A stretch of DNA of 8,844 nucleotides from Pedobacter sp. UBA1654 (GCA_002320935.1 DCLG01000050.1:97180-106023); one strand, 5' to 3'. Positions 1-6,198 are shown, numbered from the stretch's first letter. A program made the numbers and translations. The notes: generated from the sequence alone by a model not told the origin.

Positions 1-387
1 ATCATCTTCATTGTAAAGTGCATCTTGGCCATCATCACTTTTGCCGGTACTGGCAAGGTATTCGGCATCTTGCATCTGGATTTTTGATGAATCCATGAGT
101 AAGACACGTGCCAGATCCATGGTTGCTGCGGTAGCATAGATGTTTCCATCGAAGCCTTCCTTCACCAGTCTTGGTAAGAGACCCACATGATCAATATGGG
201 CATGCGAGAGAATCATGTAGTTAATTTTTTCAGGGTTAAAGCCGAAGTAGCCGTTCAGTTTGTCCGTTACTTCGCCCATACCCTGAAATAATCCGCAATC
301 CAGTAACACCTGCGTGCCATTGGTTAGCGTAATAAGGTGCTTGCTGCCAGTTACGGCACGCGCAGCACCATGAAATGTAATCTTCAT
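1..387 (-). CDS. Metallo-beta-lactamase-fold hydrolase, CPSF/YSH1-like (partial, C-terminus off window)
   Basis: The first 129 codons are present, read on the minus strand from ATG at 387-385 and open to base 1, so the C-terminal part is missing. The protein begins MKITFHGAARAVTGSKHLI, the usual opening of the CPSF/YSH1-type branch of the metallo-beta-lactamase superfamily (RNA-processing exonuclease-like). The metal-binding motif HxHxDH is seen as HAHIDH at residues 62-67, followed by VGLLPRL. The earlier conserved LLDCGLFQG lies at about residues 28-36. Family members are usually around 450 residues with beta-CASP and RMMBL domains, which would lie outside the window. By family these are two-zinc hydrolases, often nucleases, but the bacterial versions are poorly characterised, so the substrate is not claimed. 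The start is preceded by AGGAA about 4 bp upstream. It follows the YtxH-like gene by only 7 bp and is probably co-transcribed with it. Confidence 0.9.
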   Translation of the reverse strand, partial: MKITFHGAARAVTGSKHLITLTNGTQVLLDCGLFQGMGEVTDKLNGYFGFNPEKINYMILSHAHIDHVGLLPRLVKEGFDGNIYATAATMDLARVLLMDSSKIQMQDAEYLASTGKSDDGQDALYNEDD

Positions 388-394
388 TCTGTTC

Positions 395-667
395 CTATCC
401 CTTTACTTTTGAGATGGAATCTTTGACAGCATCAGTAGCTGATTCTTTAGCGTGTGAGATGGAATCTTTTGCATGTGATACCGTGTCTTTCACTGATTCT
501 GAAACACTGGCAAGTTTGTCCTTAGACGAATCCAGTATACCGCTGAACCAGTCGGATACATCATTTTTAAGATCATCTGTGTTATCTGAAGATAAGATAA
601 GTGCTATAGCGGCACCTAAGGCAGCTCCTGCCAGTACTCCCGCGATGATTTTCGTTTCTTTTGTCAT
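395..667 (-). CDS. YtxH-like small membrane-anchored protein
   Basis: This is a 90-residue protein. Its N-terminus (about residues 7-26, IIAGVLAGAALGAAIALIL) is a glycine/alanine-rich hydrophobic segment like the one that opens YtxH-domain proteins. A highly charged, helix-forming tail follows, rich in Lys, Asp, Ser and Ala. The tail contains repeated units (KDSISHAK, KESATDAV, KDSISKVK), visible in DNA as a 15-bp exact direct repeat at 410-424 and 455-469, 45 bp apart. The pattern suggests a single membrane anchor with a long amphipathic or coiled-coil helix. YtxH-family proteins are often associated with general or envelope stress, but no biochemical function is established and none is assigned. 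It is the first gene of a minus-strand pair with the metallo-hydrolase gene. A plus-strand open frame over the same bases is an antisense shadow. Confidence 0.82.
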   Translation of the reverse strand: MTKETKIIAGVLAGAALGAAIALILSSDNTDDLKNDVSDWFSGILDSSKDKLASVSESVKDTVSHAKDSISHAKESATDAVKDSISKVKG

Positions 668-778
668 AGTTTAAGGGTTTTTGAAATCTAACAACACAGG
701 TTATAAATAGTTTCGATTTATATGAAAGCAGGCATTTGAAAGAGGGTAGATACGCTTAAAATTAGTACTGTAGCGGAG

Positions 779-793
779 TGTGAAAGCTTCACA
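779..793. promoter_or_regulatory. Inverted repeat TGTGA-N5-TCACA (possible operator)
   Basis: The sequence TGTGA AAGCT TCACA forms a 15-bp inverted repeat in the divergent intergenic region between the ytxH-like and MBOAT genes. The half-sites equal the CRP/FNR-family consensus half-site, but the spacer is 5 bp rather than the canonical 6. It could be an operator for a Crp-family regulator or a chance palindrome. No adjacent consensus promoter was found to anchor it. Confidence 0.25.
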
Positions 794-845
794 TCATATT
801 GTGTAGTAGGGTCTGTATAATGTTGTTTTTTAAGTGTAACAATGT

Positions 846-858
846 GTGCATATTGCAC
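846..858. promoter_or_regulatory. Inverted repeat GTGCA-TAT-TGCAC upstream of the MBOAT gene
   Basis: Perfect 5-bp arms surround a 3-bp centre, ending 72 bp before the MBOAT start codon. The rest of 668-930 holds no open frame of note and no exact TAnnTTTG element on either strand. The nearest approximations are TATAAT and TAATGTTG around 818-827. The site is offered only as a possible protein-binding palindrome. Confidence 0.18.
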
Positions 859-930
859 CTCTCAATTTACAGTAATTGCTTAGAGCACACCAGATAACAA
901 AAATGTCTCTCAGTCCCTCATTAACGTGAT

Positions 931-2361
931 ATGTTATTCAATTCTATACACTTTGTAATTTTCTTTGCAATCGTAACGCCTGCCTATTTTCTATTGGCGG
1001 ATAAGCATCGTTGGAAATTGTTGCTGCTGGCAAGTTGCTATTTCTACATGACCTTTGTTCCGATATATTTGCTTATTCTGGGCTTCACCATAGTGGTAGA
1101 TTATTTCGCCGGTATTTTAATTGAAGGCGCCAAGGGGAGAACCAGGAAACTTTATCTTGTACTCAGTTTATTGGCCAATGTGGGGGTATTGGTCGTATTT
1201 AAGTACTACAACTTTTTAAATGAAAATTTAACGGCCTTGCTGGGTACGTTCGATTATACGAATCATATACCTTATCTCACGATCCTGTTGCCGATCGGGC
1301 TTTCGTTCCATACTTTTCAGGCAATGAGCTATACGGTTGAGGTTTATCGCGGTAATCAGAAGCCGGAACGGCATTTCGGGATATACTCCTTATATGTGAT
1401 GTTTTATCCTCAGCTTGTAGCCGGGCCTATTGAAAGGCCTCAGAATATTCTCCCTCAGTTCCATGAGAAGAAGTATTTCAGTTATGACAATCTGAGAACC
1501 GGCTTGCATCTGATGCTGTGGGGTTTTTTCAAGAAGGTTGTGGTTGCAGACCGCCTTGCGGCTTATGTGGATGCTGTTTATAATAATTCAGATAAGCATA
1601 GCGCTGCTTCTTTATTACTGGCGAGTTTCTTTTTCTCGATACAGATCTATTGCGATTTTTCGGGGTATACTGATATCGCCCGTGGTGCAGCAAAGATCAT
1701 GGGCTTTGATCTGATGATTAACTTCAGGAGGCCTTATTTTGCGAAATCAATTAAAGAATTCTGGCAAAGGTGGCACATATCCTTAAGTACCTGGTTCAGG
1801 GATTACGTGTACAAGCCGATGGGTGGAAACCGGGTATCAAAGATGGCTTTCTACAGGAATATCTTTGTTATTTTCGTGCTGAGCGGGCTATGGCATGGTG
1901 CAAGCTGGACCTTCATTTTATGGGGTGTGCTGCACGGGTCATTCTATGTTGTTGGGATGATCATAGACAACGTGAAGAAGAAAGTGCCGTTGTTAAACAT
2001 TGATCTGGGATTTGTGGGGACAATTTACCACATCGGCATGACCTTCCTGCTGGTATCCTTTGCAAGGATCTTTTTCCGTTCTACATCGATTGATCAGGCT
2101 TTACAGATTTGTAAGGATGTACTCACCTGGAAAGGGGGTGGTTTATTCATCGGATCGAAATCCAACATGTACTATTCCTTGATGGTGATTTGCATCTTGT
2201 TTATGGTAGAGATTTATCAGGAATACTATCCCGAGGGCAAATTCTCGCTATTTAATAACCAATATAAGCTGGTTAGACATGCAACGTATGTCGCAATGAT
2301 GCTTATGATATTTTTATTCGGCGTGCTGAATTATTCACAGTTTATCTATTTCCAGTTTTAA
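931..2361 (+). CDS. MBOAT-family membrane O-acyltransferase (AlgI/DltB-like)
   Basis: A 476-residue polytopic membrane protein with many hydrophobic segments, close to the usual length of AlgI/PatA-type enzymes. MBOAT-family hallmarks are present: LSFHTFQAMSYTVEVYRG (about 124-141), PQLVAGPIERP (160-170), CDFSGYTDIARG (241-252), and the block WQRWHISLSTWFRDYVYKP (278-296) with H282. The segment SGLWHGASW (318-326) contains the invariant MBOAT histidine, H322. Known relatives move an acyl group, usually acetyl, from a cytoplasmic donor across the inner membrane to a partner protein that modifies an extracytoplasmic polymer such as alginate, cellulose, peptidoglycan or teichoic acid. Here the partner is probably the SGNH protein encoded 4 bp downstream. 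No exopolysaccharide synthase, DltA or DltC gene is in view, so donor and acceptor remain unknown. The ATG at 931 gives the expected N-terminus; no clear Shine-Dalgarno precedes it. Confidence 0.93.
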   Translation: MLFNSIHFVIFFAIVTPAYFLLADKHRWKLLLLASCYFYMTFVPIYLLILGFTIVVDYFAGILIEGAKGRTRKLYLVLSLLANVGVLVVFKYYNFLNENLTALLGTFDYTNHIPYLTILLPIGLSFHTFQAMSYTVEVYRGNQKPERHFGIYSLYVMFYPQLVAGPIERPQNILPQFHEKKYFSYDNLRTGLHLMLWGFFKKVVVADRLAAYVDAVYNNSDKHSAASLLLASFFFSIQIYCDFSGYTDIARGAAKIMGFDLMINFRRPYFAKSIKEFWQRWHISLSTWFRDYVYKPMGGNRVSKMAFYRNIFVIFVLSGLWHGASWTFILWGVLHGSFYVVGMIIDNVKKKVPLLNIDLGFVGTIYHIGMTFLLVSFARIFFRSTSIDQALQICKDVLTWKGGGLFIGSKSNMYYSLMVICILFMVEIYQEYYPEGKFSLFNNQYKLVRHATYVAMMLMIFLFGVLNYSQFIYFQF

Positions 2362-2365
2362 TTAT

Positions 2366-3331
2366 ATGGCCACGAAAGCTGATTTGAGATCTTTTATTTA
2401 TAGTAGTGTTGTACTGGTTGTACTATTTTTTAGTGCTGACCAATTGGTTGGATATTTTCTGGAGAATCTTGTTCTACAACAGAAAAAAGGAGAGTACCAC
2501 GCAATGAACTATGTGATGAATAATGTAGATGAGGAGTTGTTGATCTTCGGCAGCTCGCGTGCTGTAAGGCACTATGACCCGGATGTTATTGACGATTCGT
2601 TGAGATTATCTGCTTTTAACGTGGGTAAGCTAGGGAATACGCTATTGTATTCAGATGCGGTATTCGCTCAGATACTATCGTACCATAAGCCGAAAGTAGT
2701 CATCTTAGACATCTCGCCCATCGAATTTGCCAAGACGGAGCGTGAAAGAGGTCAGAAGAGCATGGTGAATGCGTTGCTAAAATTCAATCACTTACCAGAA
2801 ATAGAAAGTAAAATAGAAGCGTTGAGTCCTAAAGAGCTCATCCTTTCCAAAATTTTCAGGACTTATAAGTTTAACTCCGCATTGTATACCCTTTTTATAA
2901 ACGATAATGGAAAGAGTAACCTCGAAGCTTCTAAAGGATTTGCGGCCCGGAAGGGTGTAAAAGTATCGGAGCATCTGGTGGTTGAAAACAACAAGGACTA
3001 CGAAGAAGATCCCGTTTTGGTAAATACTTTCTACAACTTTTTAGAAAAGGCCCGGAAGCATAATATTGAAGTTCACGTTGTTATATCGCCTACTACACTG
3101 AAACAGGTGAATACTTCTGTTGCTAAAATAAAGGCGATCACTCATGAATTTGGATACAACTTCGTGGATGTAAGCCTTAGACCGGAGTTCAGAGCTGTTT
3201 CTTTATATTATGACAAGACGCACTTGAATGAATTTGGTGCGAGAAAGTTCTCGGAGTTGATTGGAGAGACCTTGGGAAAGGGAAGAAATCCGGGTAGTAG
3301 AAGAATACAAATTGCTTCACACTTTGACTAA
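2366..3331 (+). CDS. Membrane-anchored SGNH/DltD-like protein, partner of the MBOAT acyltransferase
   Basis: A 321-residue protein with one N-terminal hydrophobic helix (about 10-34) and a large domain expected in the periplasm. FGSSRAVRHYDP (61-72) resembles SGNH block I, with S64 as the likely nucleophile. YYDKTHLNEFG (281-291) supplies the C-terminal Asp-x-x-His pair, D283 and H286. This arrangement (membrane helix, Ser near the N-terminus, DxxH near the C-terminus) matches that of DltD. The block III Asn of typical SGNH esterases is not evident; the corresponding strand reads VVILDISPIEF (111-121). The gene starts 4 bp after the MBOAT stop codon, so the two are almost certainly co-expressed. 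The inferred role is to accept the acyl group exported by the MBOAT protein and pass it to a glycan, or to help that step. The basic tail after about residue 300 looks disordered. The fold and active site are seen by motif only. Confidence 0.8.
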   Translation: MATKADLRSFIYSSVVLVVLFFSADQLVGYFLENLVLQQKKGEYHAMNYVMNNVDEELLIFGSSRAVRHYDPDVIDDSLRLSAFNVGKLGNTLLYSDAVFAQILSYHKPKVVILDISPIEFAKTERERGQKSMVNALLKFNHLPEIESKIEALSPKELILSKIFRTYKFNSALYTLFINDNGKSNLEASKGFAARKGVKVSEHLVVENNKDYEEDPVLVNTFYNFLEKARKHNIEVHVVISPTTLKQVNTSVAKIKAITHEFGYNFVDVSLRPEFRAVSLYYDKTHLNEFGARKFSELIGETLGKGRNPGSRRIQIASHFD

Positions 3332-3402
3332 CTGGCACGAGATAAGGCATAACAGGTATGGATATTGTTAAAATGACACTATAAACCTTAAACTAGATAT
3401 CA

Positions 3403-4272
3403 ATGAACTTCAAATTTAACGCTTTTAGACTATCGCTGTTACTAATCACCTTTACGTTCTTTGGATGTAAGGAACAGTTGTTTGATAACCCTGAACAATT
3501 AACTCCATCTGCAGAAGTGTCGGCTCCGGCACCGGTTACGAATACAGTACCAATAGTAAAGTGGTATGAGGATGTTTCAGATGTGGTTATGCCGATCAGC
3601 GATAAAAAGCCTATCGATCCATCATTTAAAAGAGGTAATGCTACACCCACGATTGTGATTTTGGGGTCTTCATCAGCTGTTGGTAAAGGTGCGAGCACCA
3701 AGAGTAAAAGCTGGGTTGAGCTGATGAAAGCACAACTTAAAAAAGATAACAAGATTGTAAGGGTGGTGAACTTAAGTGAAGGTGGTTTTACAACCTATCA
3801 CGTCATGCCAAATGGGAATAAGGTTGCGAACAGACCAGCGCCTAATACCTCGAAGAACATCACAAAGGCGCTCAGTTATAAACCATTTTTGATTATTGTC
3901 AATCTGCCTACGAATGATATTGATAAGAAGTATACGGATAAAGAGATCCTTAACAACTATTCGAAACTTCGTTCTATAGCATTGAAAGAGAATGTGAATT
4001 ACATTGTTACCGGTACGCAGCCTAGGAATTTTAGCGAAAAAAGTAAGCGTACACGTTTACTGGAGTTAAATGAAAGAATGGTGGCAATGGACCCGGCGCA
4101 TGTAGTTGACATGTTGAAAAAGCTGAGCCTTCAAGATTTCAAAATTAAGAAAGCCTATGCTTTCAGCGACGGGATACATCCGAATGATAAAGGGCACCAA
4201 GTTATAAACGGTTATGTCTTCAATGCACCCTTATTTAAGCAGCTGATCGGCTATACGGCTGTGAACCCATAA
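3403..4272 (+). CDS. SGNH/GDSL-hydrolase lipoprotein
   Basis: A 289-residue protein with a lipoprotein signal peptide: positively charged start, hydrophobic run at 9-20, and lipobox FFGC with acylated Cys at C22. A Pro/Ala/Thr-rich linker covers about 30-70. All four SGNH blocks are recognisable: ILGSSSAVG (86-94; nucleophile S90), NLSEGG (123-128; oxyanion Gly G127), NLPTND (167-172; N171), and SDGIHPNDKGH (255-265; D256 and H259). This predicts an active serine esterase or acyltransferase at the inner or outer membrane. It lies 71 bp after the membrane-anchored SGNH gene with no terminator between, and before a strong terminator, so it is probably the last gene of the acylation cassette. 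Its role could be acyl transfer to, or deacylation of, the same glycan. The substrate is unknown. ATG 3403 is the only start that gives a complete signal peptide. Confidence 0.88.
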   Translation: MNFKFNAFRLSLLLITFTFFGCKEQLFDNPEQLTPSAEVSAPAPVTNTVPIVKWYEDVSDVVMPISDKKPIDPSFKRGNATPTIVILGSSSAVGKGASTKSKSWVELMKAQLKKDNKIVRVVNLSEGGFTTYHVMPNGNKVANRPAPNTSKNITKALSYKPFLIIVNLPTNDIDKKYTDKEILNNYSKLRSIALKENVNYIVTGTQPRNFSEKSKRTRLLELNERMVAMDPAHVVDMLKKLSLQDFKIKKAYAFSDGIHPNDKGHQVINGYVFNAPLFKQLIGYTAVNP

Positions 4273-4300
4273 GAACTGGTTAAAAAACGATCAATTGTAA

Positions 4301-4340
4301 AAAGATCGGCAGCCTCTACGGCTGCCGATCTTTTATTTTT
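4301..4340 (+). terminator. Strong intrinsic terminator after the acylation cassette
   Basis: A perfect 14-bp stem (4301-4314 with 4320-4333) and a 5-nt loop TCTAC are followed by a T-rich tract TTTTATTTTT. It lies 28 bp after the lipoprotein stop codon and just before the rplM promoter, so it separates the two transcription units. Confidence 0.95.
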
Positions 4341-4348
4341 ATCAAGTA

Positions 4349-4379
4349 TTTGAGAATTAAACAATTTAGGCTATCTTTG
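4349..4379 (+). promoter_or_regulatory. Bacteroidota-type promoter for the rplM operon
   Basis: TTTG at 4349-4352 and TATCTTTG at 4372-4379 are separated by 19 nt. This matches the -33 TTTG / -7 TAnnTTTG consensus of the primary sigma factor of Bacteroidota exactly. Transcription should begin near 4384-4387, giving a leader of about 50 nt before the GTG start of rplM. Confidence 0.85.
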
Positions 4380-4415
4380 CAGTCCCTAAAATACTGGGAA
4401 TTACAAATTGTTTAA
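4357..4415. repeat. 11-bp perfect inverted repeat centred on the predicted rplM transcription start
   Basis: TTAAACAATTT at 4357-4367 is the exact reverse complement of AAATTGTTTAA at 4405-4415. The midpoint is 4386, almost exactly the expected start of transcription. The left arm sits between the -33 and -7 elements and would not be transcribed, so this is not a simple RNA hairpin; it may be a paired DNA site. The arms are AT-rich, so chance is possible. Confidence 0.4.
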
Positions 4416-4433
4416 CAAATTAAATACAAGCAA
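4381..4433 (+). promoter_or_regulatory. Short 5' leader of rplM with a small hairpin (possible L13 autoregulatory leader)
   Basis: The predicted untranslated leader contains TCCC (4383-4386) and GGGA (4396-4399), able to pair around a 9-nt AU-rich loop. The rest is A/T-rich and lacks a Shine-Dalgarno. Ribosomal-protein leaders upstream of rplM have been proposed in Bacteroidia, where L13 may bind its own mRNA. Membership in that class is inferred from position and shape, not from a model match. Confidence 0.4.
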
Positions 4434-4877
4434 GTGAATACGTTAAGTTACAAAACTGTCTCTGCCAATGCAAAAACTGTTAACAAACAGTGGGTTGTTG
4501 TTGATGCACAAGGCGAGATTTTGGGGCGCTTGGCATCTAAGATCGCTATGATCATTAGAGGCAAAAACAAGCCTGAGTTCACCCCACACGTAGACTGCGG
4601 CGATAATGTAATCGTTATCAATGCAGACAAGGTTAAATTGACCGGAAACAAGTTCAGTGATAAGACTTACATTTCTTACACAGGCTATCCAGGTGGTCAG
4701 CGTTTCATTTCTCCTAAAGAGTTAATGGCGAAACACCCTACACGTGTTATCGAGAAAGCTGTTCGTGGTATGTTACCTAAAACAAAACTTGGTGCTAAAT
4801 TATACACCAACCTATTTGTTTACGCAGGTTCTGAGCATCCTCACGCAGCACAATCACCAACAACCATTACACTTTAA
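4434..4877 (+). CDS. rplM: 50S ribosomal protein L13
   Basis: 147 residues, close to the 142 of the E. coli protein. It is one of the early assembly proteins that bind 23S rRNA in the large subunit. Recognisable segments are WVVVDAQGEILGRLAS (20-35), RGKNKPEFTPHVDCGD (42-57), LTGNKFSDKTYISYTGYPGG (69-88) and RVIEKAVRGMLPKTKLG (104-120). The start is GTG at 4434, giving MNTLSYKTVSAN, the N-terminus typical of Bacteroidota L13. The alternative internal ATG codons would remove conserved residues. It is the first gene of the operon, driven by the promoter at 4349-4379, and is followed 16 bp later by rpsI, the classic L13-S9 pair. Confidence 0.97.
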   Translation: MNTLSYKTVSANAKTVNKQWVVVDAQGEILGRLASKIAMIIRGKNKPEFTPHVDCGDNVIVINADKVKLTGNKFSDKTYISYTGYPGGQRFISPKELMAKHPTRVIEKAVRGMLPKTKLGAKLYTNLFVYAGSEHPHAAQSPTTITL

Positions 4878-4880
4878 TTA

Positions 4881-4885
4881 AAGGA
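4881..4885 (+). promoter_or_regulatory. Ribosome binding site of rpsI
   Basis: AAGGA lies 8 nt before the ATG at 4894. A recognisable Shine-Dalgarno is notable because most genes in this window lack one, and it fixes the rpsI start. Confidence 0.65.
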
Positions 4886-4893
4886 AGAAAGAA

Positions 4894-5280
4894 ATGTCAG
4901 TTACTAACACTTCAGGAAGAAGAAAAACTGCTGTTGCACGTATCTATTTAAAAGAAGGCAACGGCGCTATTACCGTAAATGGTAAAGATCACAAAGAATA
5001 TTTTCCAACATTACCTTTACAATACATCGTTAACCAATCGTTCGAAGTTTCTGAACTAACTGGTCAGTATGATGTTACTGTAAATGTAGCAGGTGGTGGT
5101 ATTACAGGTCAGGCACAAGCTGTTCGTTTAGCTATTGCTAAAGCTATTGTTGAATTAGATGCTGAGAAGAAACCAGCATTACGCGCTAAAGGGTTAATGA
5201 CTCGTGATATGCGTATGGTTGAACGTAAAAAACCAGGACGTAAGAAAGCTCGTAAAAAATTCCAATTCAGTAAACGTTAA
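4894..5280 (+). CDS. rpsI: 30S ribosomal protein S9
   Basis: 128 residues, the normal length (E. coli 130). S9 sits in the head of the small subunit, and its C-terminal tail reaches the P-site tRNA. Visible family features are the N-terminal GRRKTAVARIYLKEGNG (8-24), the S9 signature GGGITGQAQAVRLAIAKA (67-84), the basic stretch RKKPGRKKARKKFQFSKR (111-128), and the invariant Lys-Arg C-terminal end. The gene follows rplM by 16 bp and precedes rpsB by 18 bp. Codon use is strongly biased (CGT for Arg, GGT for Gly), as expected for a highly expressed gene. Confidence 0.97.
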   Translation: MSVTNTSGRRKTAVARIYLKEGNGAITVNGKDHKEYFPTLPLQYIVNQSFEVSELTGQYDVTVNVAGGGITGQAQAVRLAIAKAIVELDAEKKPALRAKGLMTRDMRMVERKKPGRKKARKKFQFSKR

Positions 5281-5284
5281 TCTT

Positions 5285-5290
5285 AAGGAG
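5285..5290 (+). promoter_or_regulatory. Ribosome binding site of rpsB
   Basis: AAGGAG with 8-nt spacing to ATG 5299 is the best Shine-Dalgarno match in the window. Confidence 0.7.
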
Positions 5291-5298
5291 ACAACACA

Positions 5299-6123
5299 AT
5301 GGCAAGAACAACATATCAGGACTTATTGGATGCAGGTGTACACTTTGGTCACCTTACCCGTAAATGGAACCCAAAAATGGCGCCCTACATTTTCATGGAG
5401 CGCAATGGTATCCACATCATAGATTTAAATAAAACTTTAACTAAAACTGAAGAGGCTGCTGCAGCGATTAAACAAATCGTTAAATCTGGTCGTAAGATCT
5501 TATTTGTAGCTACGAAGAAACAAGCTAAAGAAATCGTTGCTGAACAAGCAAGAAAAGTAAACATGCCTTTCGTAACTGAGCGTTGGTTAGGTGGTATGTT
5601 AACCAACTTTGCTACTGTACGCAAGTCGATCAAGAAGATGTCTAACATCGACAAGATGACTAAAGACGGTACTTACACGATCCTTTCTAAGAAAGAGCGT
5701 TTAATGATTCAGCGTGAGCGTATTAAATTAGAAAGCCTTTTAGGTGGTATTGCGGATCTTAACCGTTTACCAGCTGCAATCTTTTTAATTGACGTTAAAA
5801 AAGAACACATTGCTGTTAGCGAGGCGTTGAAATTAAACATCCCTACTTTCGCAATGGTTGATACCAATTCTGATCCGTCTAACATCGATTTCCCAATTCC
5901 TGCGAATGATGATGCGACTAAATCTATCTCTTTAATCACTGATGTTATCATCAAAGCTATTGAAGAAGGTTTAGACGAGCGTAAACGTGAGAAAGATGAC
6001 GAAGCTGAAAAAGAAGCTGTAGCTGCTAAAGCTGCTGCTGATGCTCCGGAAACTGCTGCACCAGGCGCTAGAAGACCTAAAAAAGTTAATGCTGATTCTG
6101 AAGAAGGTACCAGCGAAGCTTAA
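5299..6123 (+). CDS. rpsB: 30S ribosomal protein S2
   Basis: 274 residues. S2 is a late-assembling small-subunit protein that helps position S1 and the mRNA exit region. The S2 hallmark AGVHFGHLTRKWNPKMAPYI lies at about 12-31, with GIHIIDLNKT at 37-46, the second conserved block VTERWLGGMLTNF at about 92-104, and FAMVDTNSDPSNIDFPIPANDD at about 183-204. The S2 core ends near residue 225. The rest is an Ala/Glu/Lys-rich, probably disordered tail, which makes the protein about 30 residues longer than E. coli S2 (241). It is the third gene of the operon. The next gene, tsf, is the usual neighbour, but a terminator-like hairpin lies between them. Confidence 0.97.
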   Translation: MARTTYQDLLDAGVHFGHLTRKWNPKMAPYIFMERNGIHIIDLNKTLTKTEEAAAAIKQIVKSGRKILFVATKKQAKEIVAEQARKVNMPFVTERWLGGMLTNFATVRKSIKKMSNIDKMTKDGTYTILSKKERLMIQRERIKLESLLGGIADLNRLPAAIFLIDVKKEHIAVSEALKLNIPTFAMVDTNSDPSNIDFPIPANDDATKSISLITDVIIKAIEEGLDERKREKDDEAEKEAVAAKAAADAPETAAPGARRPKKVNADSEEGTSEA

Positions 6124-6134
6124 ATAATTTAATT

Positions 6135-6198
6135 GGGTTGTATGTTGTGGTTTGCAGGCTCTGCCTTCAGCACGCAACGTACAACCCATATTTTTTTT
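6135..6198 (+). terminator. Terminator-like hairpin (possible attenuator) between rpsB and tsf
   Basis: GGGTTGTATGTTG (6135-6147) pairs with CAACGTACAACCC (6175-6187) along 13 bp with a single G-U wobble. The 27-nt apical part can form its own small hairpin, AGGC-TCT-GCCT at 6156-6166. Three nucleotides after the stem a run of eight T begins (6191-6198). This is the form of an intrinsic terminator, yet it sits inside a conserved operon, 25 bp before the tsf start. Partial termination would let S2 and EF-Ts be made at different levels. A tsf-proximal consensus promoter was not found. Confidence 0.7.

Noticed and set aside
414..674. 86-codon open frame on the plus strand
   Set aside because: It is the complement of the YtxH-like gene, whose hydrophobic anchor and charged helix make sense on the minus strand; no domain is seen on the plus strand.
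3332..3402. Possible separate promoter for the SGNH lipoprotein gene in the 71-bp gap
   Set aside because: No TAnnTTTG element with a correctly spaced TTTG and no terminator were found, so co-transcription with the upstream pair is simpler.
3393..3752. 119-codon open frame on the minus strand
   Set aside because: It lies wholly antisense to the lipoprotein gene, which has a signal peptide and complete SGNH motifs; the antisense translation has no recognisable domain.
4288..4308. CGATC and GATCG as an alternative hairpin overlapping the terminator's left arm (antiterminator-like)
   Set aside because: The stem is only 5 bp against a 14-bp terminator stem, the loop is A-rich, and no regulated gene follows in the same transcription unit.
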